64,000 bases of DNA from Deltaproteobacteria bacterium (GCA_018399745.1 JAGYNZ010000011.1:1-64000), one strand, 5' to 3'. Positions 1-8,911 are shown, counted from the first letter of the stretch. The notes: generated by a model from the sequence alone, not told the origin. Numbers and translations: made by a program.

Positions 1-2
1 TG

Positions 3-809
3 TCAAGAAACTTATTAAGGTTTGGCAGAGAGACTGCAGGCAGAAGACTGAGCGGCGCTGAAATAAATAAAAAAGGCGCTACTTCTTCTGTTTCTACAGG
101 GATACAGAGTGAAAACAGGAATTCCAGCCGCACCTCGGTGTTTGTTGGGCATCATAAAAGTGAAACGAAGAGCTGGAACAGTTTAAGAGAAGTCGAAATA
201 AAAGAATTGGTGGGTGACCGAAGGACAGAGACTTTAAATAAAGGAATCAGATCTTTAGATAATTTAATCAATGACAGTTTGCCCAGTGGAAGAACTCAGC
301 ATAACATTTCTCATGTCGTAAGTAATGTACCTGTGGAAGTCAATAAAGGCGACATTAAACCTCAGATCTTGATCAAACAGATTGTAGCGAGCGCAGGTGG
401 AAAGTTATTGAACGGGATGGGGGGAAGGGTGAAGATCTCATTAAATCCACCTCATTTGGGTACCTTACGTATGGACATAGTTCTTAACGACAATAAAGTT
501 CAGGTTATCCTACAGGTGGAAAATGATCAAGTCAGGAATGTATTGCAACTGAATGTGGAACAACTAAAGAATTCGCTTCATAGCCATGGATTAATTGTAG
601 ACAATGTTAATGTATTTCTTCAGGAAAAATCAGGCAATACTAACTACGGATTCGGACCGAATGCTTATCTATTGAAAGAAGATAGGAACGGAGGAAAGAA
701 TGGAGAGGATAAAAGGGACGAACAAGATTTTTTGAGTCTTAATTCATCAATACTAGAAGAGAACGAAGCATATCCGCAGACAGATGGACATATCAGCCTG
801 TTTGCTTGA
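3..809 (+). CDS. fliK: Flagellar hook-length control protein FliK, C-terminal part (5' truncated by window)
   Basis: The reading frame is open from base 3 with no stop before 809, so the gene begins upstream of the window; the GTG at 138 is only an internal codon. The region from about 405 to 640 encodes the FliK C-terminal domain (Flg_hook type), recognisable by the stretch VKISLNPPHLGTL followed by an alternating hydrophobic pattern. FliK measures hook length and makes the export gate subunit FlhB switch from rod/hook to filament substrates. The low-complexity, polar region before this domain and the acidic tail fit the family. It lies 28 bp before flgD, the usual fliK-flgD-flgE order. A second FliK-like gene occurs at 17772. 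Confidence 0.85.
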   Translation, partial: SRNLLRFGRETAGRRLSGAEINKKGATSSVSTGIQSENRNSSRTSVFVGHHKSETKSWNSLREVEIKELVGDRRTETLNKGIRSLDNLINDSLPSGRTQHNISHVVSNVPVEVNKGDIKPQILIKQIVASAGGKLLNGMGGRVKISLNPPHLGTLRMDIVLNDNKVQVILQVENDQVRNVLQLNVEQLKNSLHSHGLIVDNVNVFLQEKSGNTNYGFGPNAYLLKEDRNGGKNGEDKRDEQDFLSLNSSILEENEAYPQTDGHISLFA

Positions 810-837
810 TTTATAAATTTACAAGGAGGGAAGTTAA

Positions 838-1479
838 GTGACTGTTATCGGAGCGGTTAGCTATACGAATTCGCAAAATGTTATTCAAGAAAACACATTA
901 GGTAAAGATGATTTTTTCAAGATGTTGCTGGCCCAGATTCAGAATCAGGATCCTCTCAATCCTATGGATGGAACAGATTTCGCGACTCAGCTTGCTCAAT
1001 TCTCCAGTCTTGAGAGGCTTGGCGATATAAATGCTCAGATGGAAACCATGAATCTTTATCAGTCCTCTATAAATAATGCCCAATCACTAAATTTGATTGG
1101 TAAAGAGGTTATGGCAACAGGTAATGTCGTCAAAGTAGAGGGTGAATCTGCTGGTCTTACTTATAATCTATCAGGAGATGCCGAGAAAGTCAGTATCAAG
1201 ATCTATGATGAGGCCGGCGATCTTATAAATACTCTTGATTTCGGAAATCAAAAAGAGGGCAGGAATTCAGTGATCTGGGACTGTAATGGGGTGTCAGAGG
1301 GTAAATACACTTTTGATGTATGTGCAGTCGATGATAACGGTGGGGAAATCAATGTTGATACGATAATAACAGGGTTTGTAACAGGGATTACCTTCAAGAA
1401 CAACACATCTTTTCTCGCTGTTAACGGACAGGATATCGCTTTTGGCGATTTAATTTCAGTTAATGACATAGAAGGTTAA
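838..1479 (+). CDS. flgD: Flagellar hook capping protein FlgD
   Basis: 213 aa, GTG start at 838 behind a strong Shine-Dalgarno (AAGGAGGG at about 822-829). The N-terminal third carries the FlgD signature: GKDDFFKMLLAQIQNQDPLNP, then a TDFATQLAQFSSLE block (about residues 22-60). The C-terminal half looks like the beta-rich FlgD_ig and Tudor-like region. FlgD is exported early, caps the growing hook and allows FlgE to polymerise. It is placed between fliK and flgE as in most proteobacterial flagellar clusters. Length is near the family norm and nothing is missing. Confidence 0.95.
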   Translation: MTVIGAVSYTNSQNVIQENTLGKDDFFKMLLAQIQNQDPLNPMDGTDFATQLAQFSSLERLGDINAQMETMNLYQSSINNAQSLNLIGKEVMATGNVVKVEGESAGLTYNLSGDAEKVSIKIYDEAGDLINTLDFGNQKEGRNSVIWDCNGVSEGKYTFDVCAVDDNGGEINVDTIITGFVTGITFKNNTSFLAVNGQDIAFGDLISVNDIEG

Positions 1480-1510
1480 CAAAGGAAGAAATAATAGGGG
1501 GATATTGAAA

Positions 1511-2776
1511 ATGTCAAGTTCATTATGGTCAGGAATATCAGGTTTGAATGCCAGCGGCCGGCAGATGGATGTAATCGGCAATAATATAGCAAATGTCAAT
1601 ACAGTAGGATTTAAGGCCGGGGCTACAGTCTTTGGTGACATTTTAAGCCAGAGTATTTCTGGAAGCTCAATGCAGATAGGCCGTGGTGTGGGGGTAACAG
1701 CGGTTCCGACCCTGTTCGGGCAGGGTTCTTTTTCCAGCACACAGAGTGTTACTGATCTCGCAATAGATGGGGATGGCTTTTTTATGGTTAATAATTCCGA
1801 TGGTGCCACCTATTATACCAGAGCGGGTATGTTTAATATGGGTGAAGGCGGGTATTTAAGAGACGTAAATGGATATAAGGTTCAAGGATATCTGTATGAA
1901 GCCGGTGTCAATACAAATGCAATTGGGGACATCTCTTTGTCTGGTATCCAATCAGACCCGTCAGCCACTGCTGAGTTTTCAATAGGTGCGAATCTTGATT
2001 CGAATGCCATAGCAGGCGATATATTTGTTTCGGCACAGACAGTCTACGACTCATTGGGTGGTGCCCATACCCTGAAAATTGAATTTACGAAGACCGCAAA
2101 TGCACGTGAATGGGAGTGTCACGCCTACTTGGAACAGGATGGTGTATATACGGAATCTGATACTGTTCCCGCTGCAACATTAACATTTGAAGCCGATGGA
2201 ACCTTAGATATCACTCTTCCTGCACATCAGGATGCCGTATTAAATTTCAACACCTTTCAGAGTACCCTTCCTACAGAGGCCGAGATCGGTACTGGTGGAA
2301 CCAATGATATTACATGGGCTATAGCTGGAGATGCCTCAACATCCGTTACTCCGGAGATAATGACAGGGTATGCCAGTCCCTCATCTAACAGGTCACTTGT
2401 CAGTGATGGTTGGGCCTCTGGTGAACTGCAGAGTCTGTCAATTGGAAACGATGGTGTCATTGACGGTTTTTTCACAAACGGACAGTCTATGGCAATAGGA
2501 CAAATTGCTCTGGCGAAATTTACAAATACATCGGGATTGCAAAAGATGGGATCCAGTCTATTTGCGGCCACAGTGAATTCGGGTGATGCGCTTGTAAATA
2601 AACCAGGGGCTGGCGGGTTGGGTGGGATCACCCCCAACTCACTTGAGATGTCGAACGCCGATATAGCTACAGAATTTATCAATATGATTACTGCCCAAAA
2701 GGCGTATCAGGCCAGCGCTAAGGTCGTAACAACTACTGATTCAATGCTGTCCGAACTTATGAATATTAAGAGGTAA
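1511..2776 (+). CDS. flgE: Flagellar hook protein FlgE
   Basis: 421 aa from ATG 1511. An in-frame TTG at 1505 exists, but the GGGGG run at 1497-1501 is correctly spaced only for 1511, and the protein then begins MSSSLWSGISGLNASGRQM like other FlgE proteins. The N-terminal flagellar rod motif NNIANVNTVGFK and the C-terminal helix ending in TTDSMLSELMNIKR are both present. The middle is the variable hook-surface region. FlgE forms the curved hook between rod and filament and is exported under FlgD. It is the last gene of this transcript; hairpins at 2865 and 3139 follow. Confidence 0.95.
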   Translation: MSSSLWSGISGLNASGRQMDVIGNNIANVNTVGFKAGATVFGDILSQSISGSSMQIGRGVGVTAVPTLFGQGSFSSTQSVTDLAIDGDGFFMVNNSDGATYYTRAGMFNMGEGGYLRDVNGYKVQGYLYEAGVNTNAIGDISLSGIQSDPSATAEFSIGANLDSNAIAGDIFVSAQTVYDSLGGAHTLKIEFTKTANAREWECHAYLEQDGVYTESDTVPAATLTFEADGTLDITLPAHQDAVLNFNTFQSTLPTEAEIGTGGTNDITWAIAGDASTSVTPEIMTGYASPSSNRSLVSDGWASGELQSLSIGNDGVIDGFFTNGQSMAIGQIALAKFTNTSGLQKMGSSLFAATVNSGDALVNKPGAGGLGGITPNSLEMSNADIATEFINMITAQKAYQASAKVVTTTDSMLSELMNIKR

Positions 2777-2864
2777 TATGTATTAGGATCAGAAATTTAG
2801 CATCAGGACTCTTTGTCTCTCCTTTCTCATATTTATTCAGTTAATTATATGTTTTGGATTGGTG

Positions 2865-2933
2865 ACATGGAGCTTACAGGATGAGCAGTTTCAACTCGGC
2901 GACTCCGTAAGCCCCATGTCCGCTTTCTTTTTT
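2865..2933 (+). terminator. Long imperfect hairpin with T-rich tail after flgE
   Basis: ACATGGAGCTTAC (2865-2877) pairs with GTAAGCCCCATGT (2907-2919) in 12 of 13 positions with one A-C mismatch. The loop of about 29 nt can itself pair weakly (GAG with CTC). A run of mostly T lies at 2924-2932. It could be an extended terminator for the flgE transcript or a structured 3' RNA. The long loop is not typical of simple terminators. Confidence 0.5.
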
Positions 2934-3138
2934 ACTGAATATGTAGTTGTAATCGTCAAATTAATGACGACTTGTCAAGAATCCTTTGTTTTTGCCTTAA
3001 ATCAAAATTATTCAATAGTCCATTGAGTGCTTGTGAGTGCCATGGTTTTTAGCGAATACAACAATATAAAGTTTGCTTGTAACTGTTCTGGTTTCATAAT
3101 TCAAGGTTATACCTGCTGTATAATGAATTTGCGCCTTC

Positions 3139-3170
3139 AGGCCGAAGTCGCTAGTAGACTTGGCCTTTTT
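3139..3170 (+). terminator. Intrinsic terminator upstream of motA promoter
   Basis: AGGCCGAAGTC (3139-3149) pairs with GACTTGGCCT (3157-3166) with one bulged G and a 7-nt loop, followed by a T run. This is a classic rho-independent terminator and separates the flgE transcript from the motA promoter at 3285. Confidence 0.8.
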
Positions 3171-3284
3171 GTTACATTATAGACCTCGCGAGCCAACCTC
3201 CAGTCACACCGCCATATCTTATGCTTGCGCCGGAGTTGGACAGATAGGATCTCAGTAAACCGTGAACCCCTGTACGTTTACGTT

Positions 3285-3300
3285 TGGTATAGTATTTGCT
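3285..3300 (+). promoter_or_regulatory. Sigma-54 type promoter for motA operon
   Basis: TGGTATAGTATTTGCT has GG and GC separated by exactly 10 bases, with the TTGC -12 block typical of RpoN promoters. It sits about 100 bp before motA with no other gene between. RpoN control of middle flagellar genes is established in many polarly flagellated proteobacteria. The -24 block is imperfect (TGGTAT rather than TGGCAC). Confidence 0.65.
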
Positions 3301-3399
3301 CTTCTCAAAAAACCAGATAGCCGGGGTGATGGTGCGGCAGGGATATGCCCTAACCCCTGAATTTCTGAATCTATGAATCCTGATATGGTGATCTATTAA

Positions 3400-4161
3400 A
3401 TGGATCTGGGAACACTTTTAGGAATTGTAAGTGGTTTTGGCCTTGTGATCATTGCCATGAGTATGGGCGGCGGACTGGGTGCATTCATAAACGTACCATC
3501 TTTAATGATTGTATGTGGTGGTACTATGGGCGCTGTATTAATCAATTATCCTATCTCGGACGTCCTTGGGGTAATAAAAGTAGCGAAAAACGCATTTTTT
3601 AGTGAAAAGGTAAAGACTGAAAATATTATCCAGAAGTTGGTAGAGATGTCAAAAGTATCCCGACGCGAAGGGATATTAGGTTTAGAGAAGACGGTGAAAG
3701 ATATCGATGACCCTTTTTTCGCTAAGGGATTAACATTGATGATAGATGGTATTGAATCATCCAAACTATCCGAGCTGCTTGATACGGAAGTTGAGTACAT
3801 TGAGGAGAGGCATAGATTGGGTGCAGAGATATTTATGACAATGGGAAATTTTGCACCAGCCATGGGTATGATAGGTACATTGATCGGACTGGTAAAGATG
3901 TTGATGCAAATGGATGATCCGAGCTCGATAGGTCCGGCTATGGCAGTGGCCCTTATTACCACCTTTTATGGCGTTATTTTAGCAAATTTGGTCTTTCTTC
4001 CTATTTCCGGCAAATTAAGGACGCGGAGTGCCCAAGAACTCGCTGCGAAACAATTAATTATGAGTGGCATTCTATCTGTACAGTCAGGAGATAATCCAAG
4101 GATGTTAGAACAGAAGCTTCATTCATTTGTATCCCCGAAGGAAAGGAAGACGGTTTTTTAG
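3400..4161 (+). CDS. motA: Flagellar stator subunit MotA/PomA (first set)
   Basis: 253 aa. Hydrophobic segments lie near residues 1-22, 30-50, 148-170 and 182-203, with a cytoplasmic loop between the second and third containing the charged stretch SRREG (87-91) expected to face FliG. The conserved third and fourth helix motifs are APAMGMIGTLIGLV (152-165) and TTFYGVILAN (187-196). MotA forms the ring of the ion-driven stator that turns the rotor. It is followed 2 bp later by two consecutive motB-type genes, so this single MotA may pair with either or both. A second motA is at 36906-37763. Confidence 0.93.
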   Translation: MDLGTLLGIVSGFGLVIIAMSMGGGLGAFINVPSLMIVCGGTMGAVLINYPISDVLGVIKVAKNAFFSEKVKTENIIQKLVEMSKVSRREGILGLEKTVKDIDDPFFAKGLTLMIDGIESSKLSELLDTEVEYIEERHRLGAEIFMTMGNFAPAMGMIGTLIGLVKMLMQMDDPSSIGPAMAVALITTFYGVILANLVFLPISGKLRTRSAQELAAKQLIMSGILSVQSGDNPRMLEQKLHSFVSPKERKTVF

Positions 4162-4163
4162 GA

Positions 4164-4931
4164 ATGGGTTATGGATCCGATAAAAAGAAAAGGGGAAAAG
4201 AGGTATCTGCTGCTGGGTGGGAGTCAATATATTGTTCTCTCGTGCTGATCTTGGTGGCCTTTTTCGCCTTACTCGTATCTTATTCAACTATTGATGGTGG
4301 GAAAGTAACAAACTTTAAACGTGGATATGAGGGGTCATTAACCAAGTATAGTAGAGGTTTGTCCGCTAATCGTATGGTAGAAAATCCAGTATACACTGGC
4401 GGTACCGGTATACAGCCATCTATATCAGGTATTACAGAAACTGAGAAAGCTTCTATTGCATCAGTTATGCAATCATTAAAAGAATATTACAAAAAGATGG
4501 GATTAGGTGAATCTGTTAATATAGAGTGGACTCATGAAGGGTTTAAGGTTAATTTTGCAACCAATATATTGTTTGCCCCAGGACTCTCTACGGTGAATAG
4601 AGAGGCATATCCTTATCTTGATCAAATAATTACAGTAGCACTAAAAAATCCTTTTTTTATAAGAATCGAAGGGCATACCGATGACGTTCCGATAAATACT
4701 CCTGAATTTCCATCAAATTGGGAATTATCAACTGCCCGCTCGGTAAATGTCCTGCGATATTTTCTTAAAAATAAAATTCATGCGGAGAGATTAGCTGCCG
4801 TTGGATTCAGCCAATATCATCCTGTCAAAGCTAATGATACGTCTGAGGGCAGGCAGGAAAACCGCAGGGTTGAGATCTGCTTTCAGTTGCAGAAAGAACA
4901 AGGATTGAATTTATATCAGGGTATTAATTGA
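4164..4931 (+). CDS. MotB-like stator protein lacking the ion-binding aspartate
   Basis: 255 aa. A single N-terminal membrane helix (about residues 19-41) is followed by a linker and an OmpA/MotB peptidoglycan-binding domain with intact EGHTDD, NWELSTAR and NRRVE motifs (about 165-245). Aligning the helix to the next gene by the shared W..., FF and S.S positions puts Ser25 (TCT codon) where MotB has its essential ion-carrying Asp; no acidic residue lies inside the helix, only Glu20 at its edge. The gene starts 2 bp after motA, and its stop overlaps the TTG start of the true motB. It could be an accessory or regulatory stator subunit that anchors to the wall but does not conduct ions. Confidence 0.85.
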   Translation: MGYGSDKKKRGKEVSAAGWESIYCSLVLILVAFFALLVSYSTIDGGKVTNFKRGYEGSLTKYSRGLSANRMVENPVYTGGTGIQPSISGITETEKASIASVMQSLKEYYKKMGLGESVNIEWTHEGFKVNFATNILFAPGLSTVNREAYPYLDQIITVALKNPFFIRIEGHTDDVPINTPEFPSNWELSTARSVNVLRYFLKNKIHAERLAAVGFSQYHPVKANDTSEGRQENRRVEICFQLQKEQGLNLYQGIN

Positions 4932-5614
4932 AGAAGAATTCTAAAGAAGCAAGAGGGAAGGGCGGTAATTGGTTAGCTACCTTTAATGATATGGTTACTC
5001 TTCTTCTTACATTCTTTGTTTTAGTCCTTTCAATGTCGAAACTTGACGTGGCCAAAGTTAAAGAAGCCGTTTATGCAATAAATGATGCCTTCGGAATGCT
5101 AAGTTCTAACTCAATAGGTGAGATAAAGGCCTTCGAGCCCTTTGTTATTCCAATCAATAGCAGGCGCTCAGGTTTAAACGAAAAAAGAAGAGAATTAGCC
5201 GAGCACATAGACAGAATAGGCAATATGAATGCAAAGGTAATTGAAGGAGGAATTTCCATTATTCTCAAGGAAAAGTTATTTTTCAAAACAGGTATGTCCG
5301 AAATTGAAGAGAAAAATTATCCTGCTCTTAAAAATTTGTCTTCTATTCTTCAAAAGACTGACTGTCAAATAAGGGTGGAAGGGCATACAGATGATATACC
5401 TATAGACAACAAACGTTTTTCGTCTAACTGGGAACTTTCAGTGGCTCGAGCTGTGAACGTTGTTAAATATTTAATTTCTAAAGGCAATATCTCTCCAGCA
5501 AGGCTGTCTGCATCGGGTTATGGGGATTCAAGACCCCTTTATCCAAATGTGAGTGACCATAACAGGGAACTCAACAGAAGGGTGGGTATAATTTTGACTA
5601 TAAGCGAAAATTAA
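4928..5614 (+). CDS. motB: Flagellar stator subunit MotB (canonical Asp present)
   Basis: 228 aa from a TTG start at 4928 that overlaps the previous stop (TTGA). The N-terminus reads GNWLATFNDMVTLLLTFFVL, with Asp21 in the position of the ion-binding aspartate at the start of the only membrane helix. The C-terminal OmpA-like domain has EGHTDDIPI, NWELSVAR and NRRVG. MotB anchors the stator to peptidoglycan and carries the ion pathway together with MotA. The tight motA-motB-motB spacing suggests translational coupling of all three. Proton or sodium specificity cannot be read with confidence. Confidence 0.93.
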   Translation: MKKNSKEARGKGGNWLATFNDMVTLLLTFFVLVLSMSKLDVAKVKEAVYAINDAFGMLSSNSIGEIKAFEPFVIPINSRRSGLNEKRRELAEHIDRIGNMNAKVIEGGISIILKEKLFFKTGMSEIEEKNYPALKNLSSILQKTDCQIRVEGHTDDIPIDNKRFSSNWELSVARAVNVVKYLISKGNISPARLSASGYGDSRPLYPNVSDHNRELNRRVGIILTISEN

Positions 5615-5626
5615 TAAGGGAATTCA

Positions 5627-6124
5627 ATGGCTGAAGAAGAGATCAAAGAAGAAGCCGCTGTTGCGGAAATGGATTCAAAGAAAATTTCGCCGCTACGGAA
5701 ATGGATTATAATCTCCCTCGTGGTTGTGTTTTTGGGTGCCGTCGGTTCCGGAGGTTGGTGGTACTATAGGACCCACTTTTCCGAGCCTGCCGAAAAGGAA
5801 GTTGAACAAACGGTTGATGTGAAGAAGGGCATCTGGCCCATGGATAGCATTATCGTAAATTTGATGGATAACAATGGCGAAAGGTATTTGAAGATCACAA
5901 TCCAATTAGAAACCTCTAATGAAGATTGTATTCAGGAATTAGATTCATTAAAGCCGGAAATAATGGATGGTCTTTTGGATCTTCTTTCTTCAAAAGAATA
6001 CATACAAATAGTAGGTTTTGAGGGAAAACAACGTCTTAGAGATGAAATTGCCATACGCGTGAATAACTATCTTGACAAAGGTCAAATTACAAAAGTTTAC
6101 TTTACCGAATTTATTATACAATAG
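5627..6124 (+). CDS. fliL: Flagellar basal body-associated protein FliL
   Basis: 165 aa. A short acidic cytoplasmic N-terminus is followed by one membrane helix (about residues 25-47) and a periplasmic domain containing VNLMDNNGERYLKITIQLE, typical of FliL. The C-terminus ends in a beta strand VYFTEFIIQ as in the family. FliL surrounds or stabilises the stator near MotB. It lies 12 bp after motB and 31 bp before fliM, the standard order. Confidence 0.92.
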   Translation: MAEEEIKEEAAVAEMDSKKISPLRKWIIISLVVVFLGAVGSGGWWYYRTHFSEPAEKEVEQTVDVKKGIWPMDSIIVNLMDNNGERYLKITIQLETSNEDCIQELDSLKPEIMDGLLDLLSSKEYIQIVGFEGKQRLRDEIAIRVNNYLDKGQITKVYFTEFIIQ

Positions 6125-6155
6125 GGTCCAGTAAAATCCCAATCGGAGCTCATAA

Positions 6156-7133
6156 ATGTCCCAGATATTATCACAGGAAGAGGTAAACGCTCTCTTAAAC
6201 GGGATATCAGGAGGAGAGGTTGAAACTGAACAAGAGGAACTCCCTGATGCTTCAGCAACTCAAACTTACGATTTGACCAGCCAAGGTAAAGTCGTAAGAG
6301 AGAGGATGCCGGTCCTGGAGATGATAACTGAAAAGTTCGCCCGAATGTTTGGGACTACTTTATCATCTTTGTTGAAAAAGATCATCAATGTGAATGTCAT
6401 GCGTGTGGATATGCTCAAGTATGGTGAATTTATGAAAGGTATTCCTTTGCCTGCAAGCTTTCATATTTTCAGAATGGATCCCTTAGGGGGCAGTTCAGTA
6501 TTTATCGTTGAATCACAACTCATATTTGCATTTGTTGATATTATGTTCGGCGGATCTGGACGGGAGACATTTAAGATCGAGGGAAGAAATTTTACAACTA
6601 TAGAAAACAATATCATAAAAAGGGTTATTTTGAGTTCGTTGTCTGATTTTCAGACTGTATGGAAACCAATTATAGATCTCGATGTTATCTATCTGAGATC
6701 TGAAATTAATCCCCAATTCGCACAAATCATGGCATCCACTGATGTTGCGGTTGTTATAAATCTTGAGATCGATTTGGGTTTTTCTACCGGCACAATAACT
6801 TTATGTATGCCTTATTCAATGATAGAGCCAATCAAGGAAAAACTACATGGAGCTTATCAGGATGAAACACTAAGGAGCAATAAGGAGTGGGTCTCTAGAC
6901 TTGAACATGGTCTTAAATTATCAGAGGTGGATATGATCGTCGAGTTGGGCAGAACAGAGCTTACAGGAAGAGAGATTATAGGCTTGAAGAATGGTGATGT
7001 GATTCCCTTGGATCATTGCTACACTGATGATCTGGATATTTATATAGAAGATAAGATTAAATTTAGGGGAAAACCAGGAATATATAAAGGTAATCAGGCA
7101 GTCGAGATATCAGAGTTTACTATTATGCATTAA
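6156..7133 (+). CDS. fliM: Flagellar motor switch protein FliM
   Basis: 325 aa. The first residues MSQILSQEEVNALLNGI match the conserved N-terminal peptide that binds phosphorylated CheY, so a chemotaxis system probably exists elsewhere in this genome. The middle CheC-like domain (about 40-230) and the C-terminal SPOA domain (about 240-320, VELGRTELTGREIIGLKNGDV) are complete. FliM forms the C-ring wall and couples CheY binding to rotation switching. It is followed by fliN 13 bp later. Confidence 0.95.
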   Translation: MSQILSQEEVNALLNGISGGEVETEQEELPDASATQTYDLTSQGKVVRERMPVLEMITEKFARMFGTTLSSLLKKIINVNVMRVDMLKYGEFMKGIPLPASFHIFRMDPLGGSSVFIVESQLIFAFVDIMFGGSGRETFKIEGRNFTTIENNIIKRVILSSLSDFQTVWKPIIDLDVIYLRSEINPQFAQIMASTDVAVVINLEIDLGFSTGTITLCMPYSMIEPIKEKLHGAYQDETLRSNKEWVSRLEHGLKLSEVDMIVELGRTELTGREIIGLKNGDVIPLDHCYTDDLDIYIEDKIKFRGKPGIYKGNQAVEISEFTIMH

Positions 7134-7146
7134 AAGGTGCGCCTAT

Positions 7147-7575
7147 ATGGAACAGAATGACTTAATTGAAGAAGTAAAAGAGACAAAACCGGATGAAGAT
7201 CTTGGCTGGGAAGATGTTCAGAATGAACTGGAAGAGGCGAAGCGGTCAACTGCGGAAAATGAGGCCAGCGCAGTCAAATTTGAAAAGATAAAAAAAAGTG
7301 ATCCAAACGGGTCATCACTGGATTTGGACTTCATTTTAGACATTCCTATCACAGTGACTGTTGAGTTGGGCAGAGGCAAAATGTTGATAGGGAAACTTCT
7401 TCAGTTGGGACAAGGTTCAGTTGTGGAGTTAACGAAACTTGCAGGTGAACCAATGGATGTTTTTGCAAATAATAGGTTGATTGCTAAGGGAGAAGTGATT
7501 GTAATTAATGAAAAATTTGGAGTTAGATTGACTGATGTTATTTCTACGGCTGAGAGAATTAACAAACTTAAATAA
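7147..7575 (+). CDS. fliN: Flagellar motor switch protein FliN
   Basis: 142 aa. An acidic, poorly conserved N-terminal extension of about 60 residues precedes a SPOA domain with the FliN hallmark DFILDIPITVTVELGRGKM and a conserved GEVIVINEKFGVRLTDV near the end. FliN forms the base of the C-ring with FliM and also helps dock export substrates. The length is typical of proteins with an extended N-terminus. It lies between fliM and fliO. Confidence 0.95.
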   Translation: MEQNDLIEEVKETKPDEDLGWEDVQNELEEAKRSTAENEASAVKFEKIKKSDPNGSSLDLDFILDIPITVTVELGRGKMLIGKLLQLGQGSVVELTKLAGEPMDVFANNRLIAKGEVIVINEKFGVRLTDVISTAERINKLK

Positions 7576-7673
7576 TGAAAAAAGTCTACGACTTGAATCA
7601 GGGAATCTGAATCAAAAGAGGTCCCAAGATACTATTTCTCATTTTAGCTAATCATATAAAAATTTGATATATA

Positions 7674-8060
7674 ATGAACTCACCAGATTTGATTCCATCT
7701 TTTTTGAAAATGATATCGGCTCTTGCCATTACATTGGGTATCATGCTTATAACTATATATCTGCTCAAAAAAGCTATAAAGAGAACAGGAGTAATAAATG
7801 ATGGGTTTATAAAAATTTTGTCTACTAAATATTTGGGACCTAAGAACAGTATCATGCTAATCGATATATTAGGGGATATTTTGGTAATTGGTGTCTCGAG
7901 TAATCAGATATCTTTATTGACAAAAATCGCAGATGATGACTCACTTGAAAAACTAAACAGTATCCACGTAAAAGGAGATAAAAATCCTCCTTTTTCTGAT
8001 TATTTAATGCGTTATAAGACGAAAATATTTTCCCGTAGTCCATTTTATGAAAAGGAATGA
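7674..8060 (+). CDS. fliO: Flagellar biosynthesis protein FliO
   Basis: 128 aa. One membrane helix (about residues 10-28) is followed by a basic motif KKAIKRTG and a small cytoplasmic domain with KILSTKYLGPKNSIMLIDILGDILVIGVS, the FliO core. FliO is an assembly factor for the FliP pore of the flagellar export gate. It starts 98 bp after fliN in a gap without clear signals, and its last four bases overlap the ATG of fliP (ATGA), indicating coupled translation. Confidence 0.88.
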   Translation: MNSPDLIPSFLKMISALAITLGIMLITIYLLKKAIKRTGVINDGFIKILSTKYLGPKNSIMLIDILGDILVIGVSSNQISLLTKIADDDSLEKLNSIHVKGDKNPPFSDYLMRYKTKIFSRSPFYEKE

Positions 8061-8848
8061 AAGGGGAAATGTATAAGCGCTCAGAAAACAAATGGAAGTT
8101 ATGTCTCATATGCATATTAATAATTTCCGGAATCTTTTTTTTTGCATATCCTGTATGGTGCCAATCCTTATCTATCCCGCCATTAAATGTGACCGTTGAT
8201 GATAGTCTCAATGAATCTGGTAAGTTAGCAACACTTTTACAGTTATTATTTGCCCTGACAATATTATCTCTTGCCCCGGCAATACTCATAATGTTGACGT
8301 CATTTACCAGAATTGTTGTAGTTCTTTCCCTTTTAAGACATGCTTTGGGCACACAGCAGATGCCCGCAAATCAGATCATTGTCGGATTATCCCTCTTTTT
8401 GACCTTTTTTATTATGACCCCTGTCTGGAACAAGGTAAATCATCAAGCATTGCAGCCTTATATAAATGAACGGATATCGGCTAAAGAGGCCTTTGATGAG
8501 ACATCTCAGGCCATGAAAAACTTTATGTTAAAGCAGACGAGAGAGAAAGATATCGGCTTATTTGTGAAAATTTCAAGAGGAGAGAGACCTGACACACCGG
8601 ATGATATAGGTTTATCAGTATTAATACCTTCTTTTATAATTAGTGAACTGAAGACTGCTTTCCAGATTGGTTTTATAATTTATTTACCTTTTTTGATACT
8701 GGATATGGTTGTCGCCAGTGTACTCTTGTCAATGGGAATGATGATGGTCCCACCCGTCATGATAAGTCTGCCATTTAAATTGCTGCTTTTTGTACTAGCC
8801 GATGGGTGGTATTTAATAGTTGGTTCATTAGTAAGCAGCTTTGCTTGA
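8057..8848 (+). CDS. fliP: Flagellar export gate protein FliP
   Basis: 263 aa. An N-terminal cleavable-type signal peptide (hydrophobic core LCLICILIISGIFFFAYPVW) is followed by the FliP domain. Recognisable motifs are LTSFTRIVVVLSLLRHALGTQQ and, near the C-terminus, LSMGMMMVPPVMISLPFKLLLF. FliP forms the FliP5-FliQ4-FliR1 export pore inside the MS ring. The gene overlaps fliO by 4 bp and is followed by fliQ after 63 bp. Confidence 0.96.
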   Translation: MKGEMYKRSENKWKLCLICILIISGIFFFAYPVWCQSLSIPPLNVTVDDSLNESGKLATLLQLLFALTILSLAPAILIMLTSFTRIVVVLSLLRHALGTQQMPANQIIVGLSLFLTFFIMTPVWNKVNHQALQPYINERISAKEAFDETSQAMKNFMLKQTREKDIGLFVKISRGERPDTPDDIGLSVLIPSFIISELKTAFQIGFIIYLPFLILDMVVASVLLSMGMMMVPPVMISLPFKLLLFVLADGWYLIVGSLVSSFA

Positions 8849-8911
8849 AGATAAAGTATCATTTTTCCCATAAGAAGGTATGCACATCGAGAAAACAGAA
8901 GGGGGCAAATA

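Larger units (their letters stand above)
2777..3399. other. Non-coding gap between flgE and motA
   Basis: About 620 bases with no credible coding frame. It holds a long imperfect hairpin with a T-rich tail (2865-2933), a good intrinsic terminator (3139-3170), a loose inverted repeat (CCAACCTCC at 3193, GGAGTTGG at 3232) and a sigma-54 type promoter (3285-3300). It therefore looks like the end of the fliK-flgD-flgE transcript plus the control region of the motA transcript. Confidence 0.7.
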
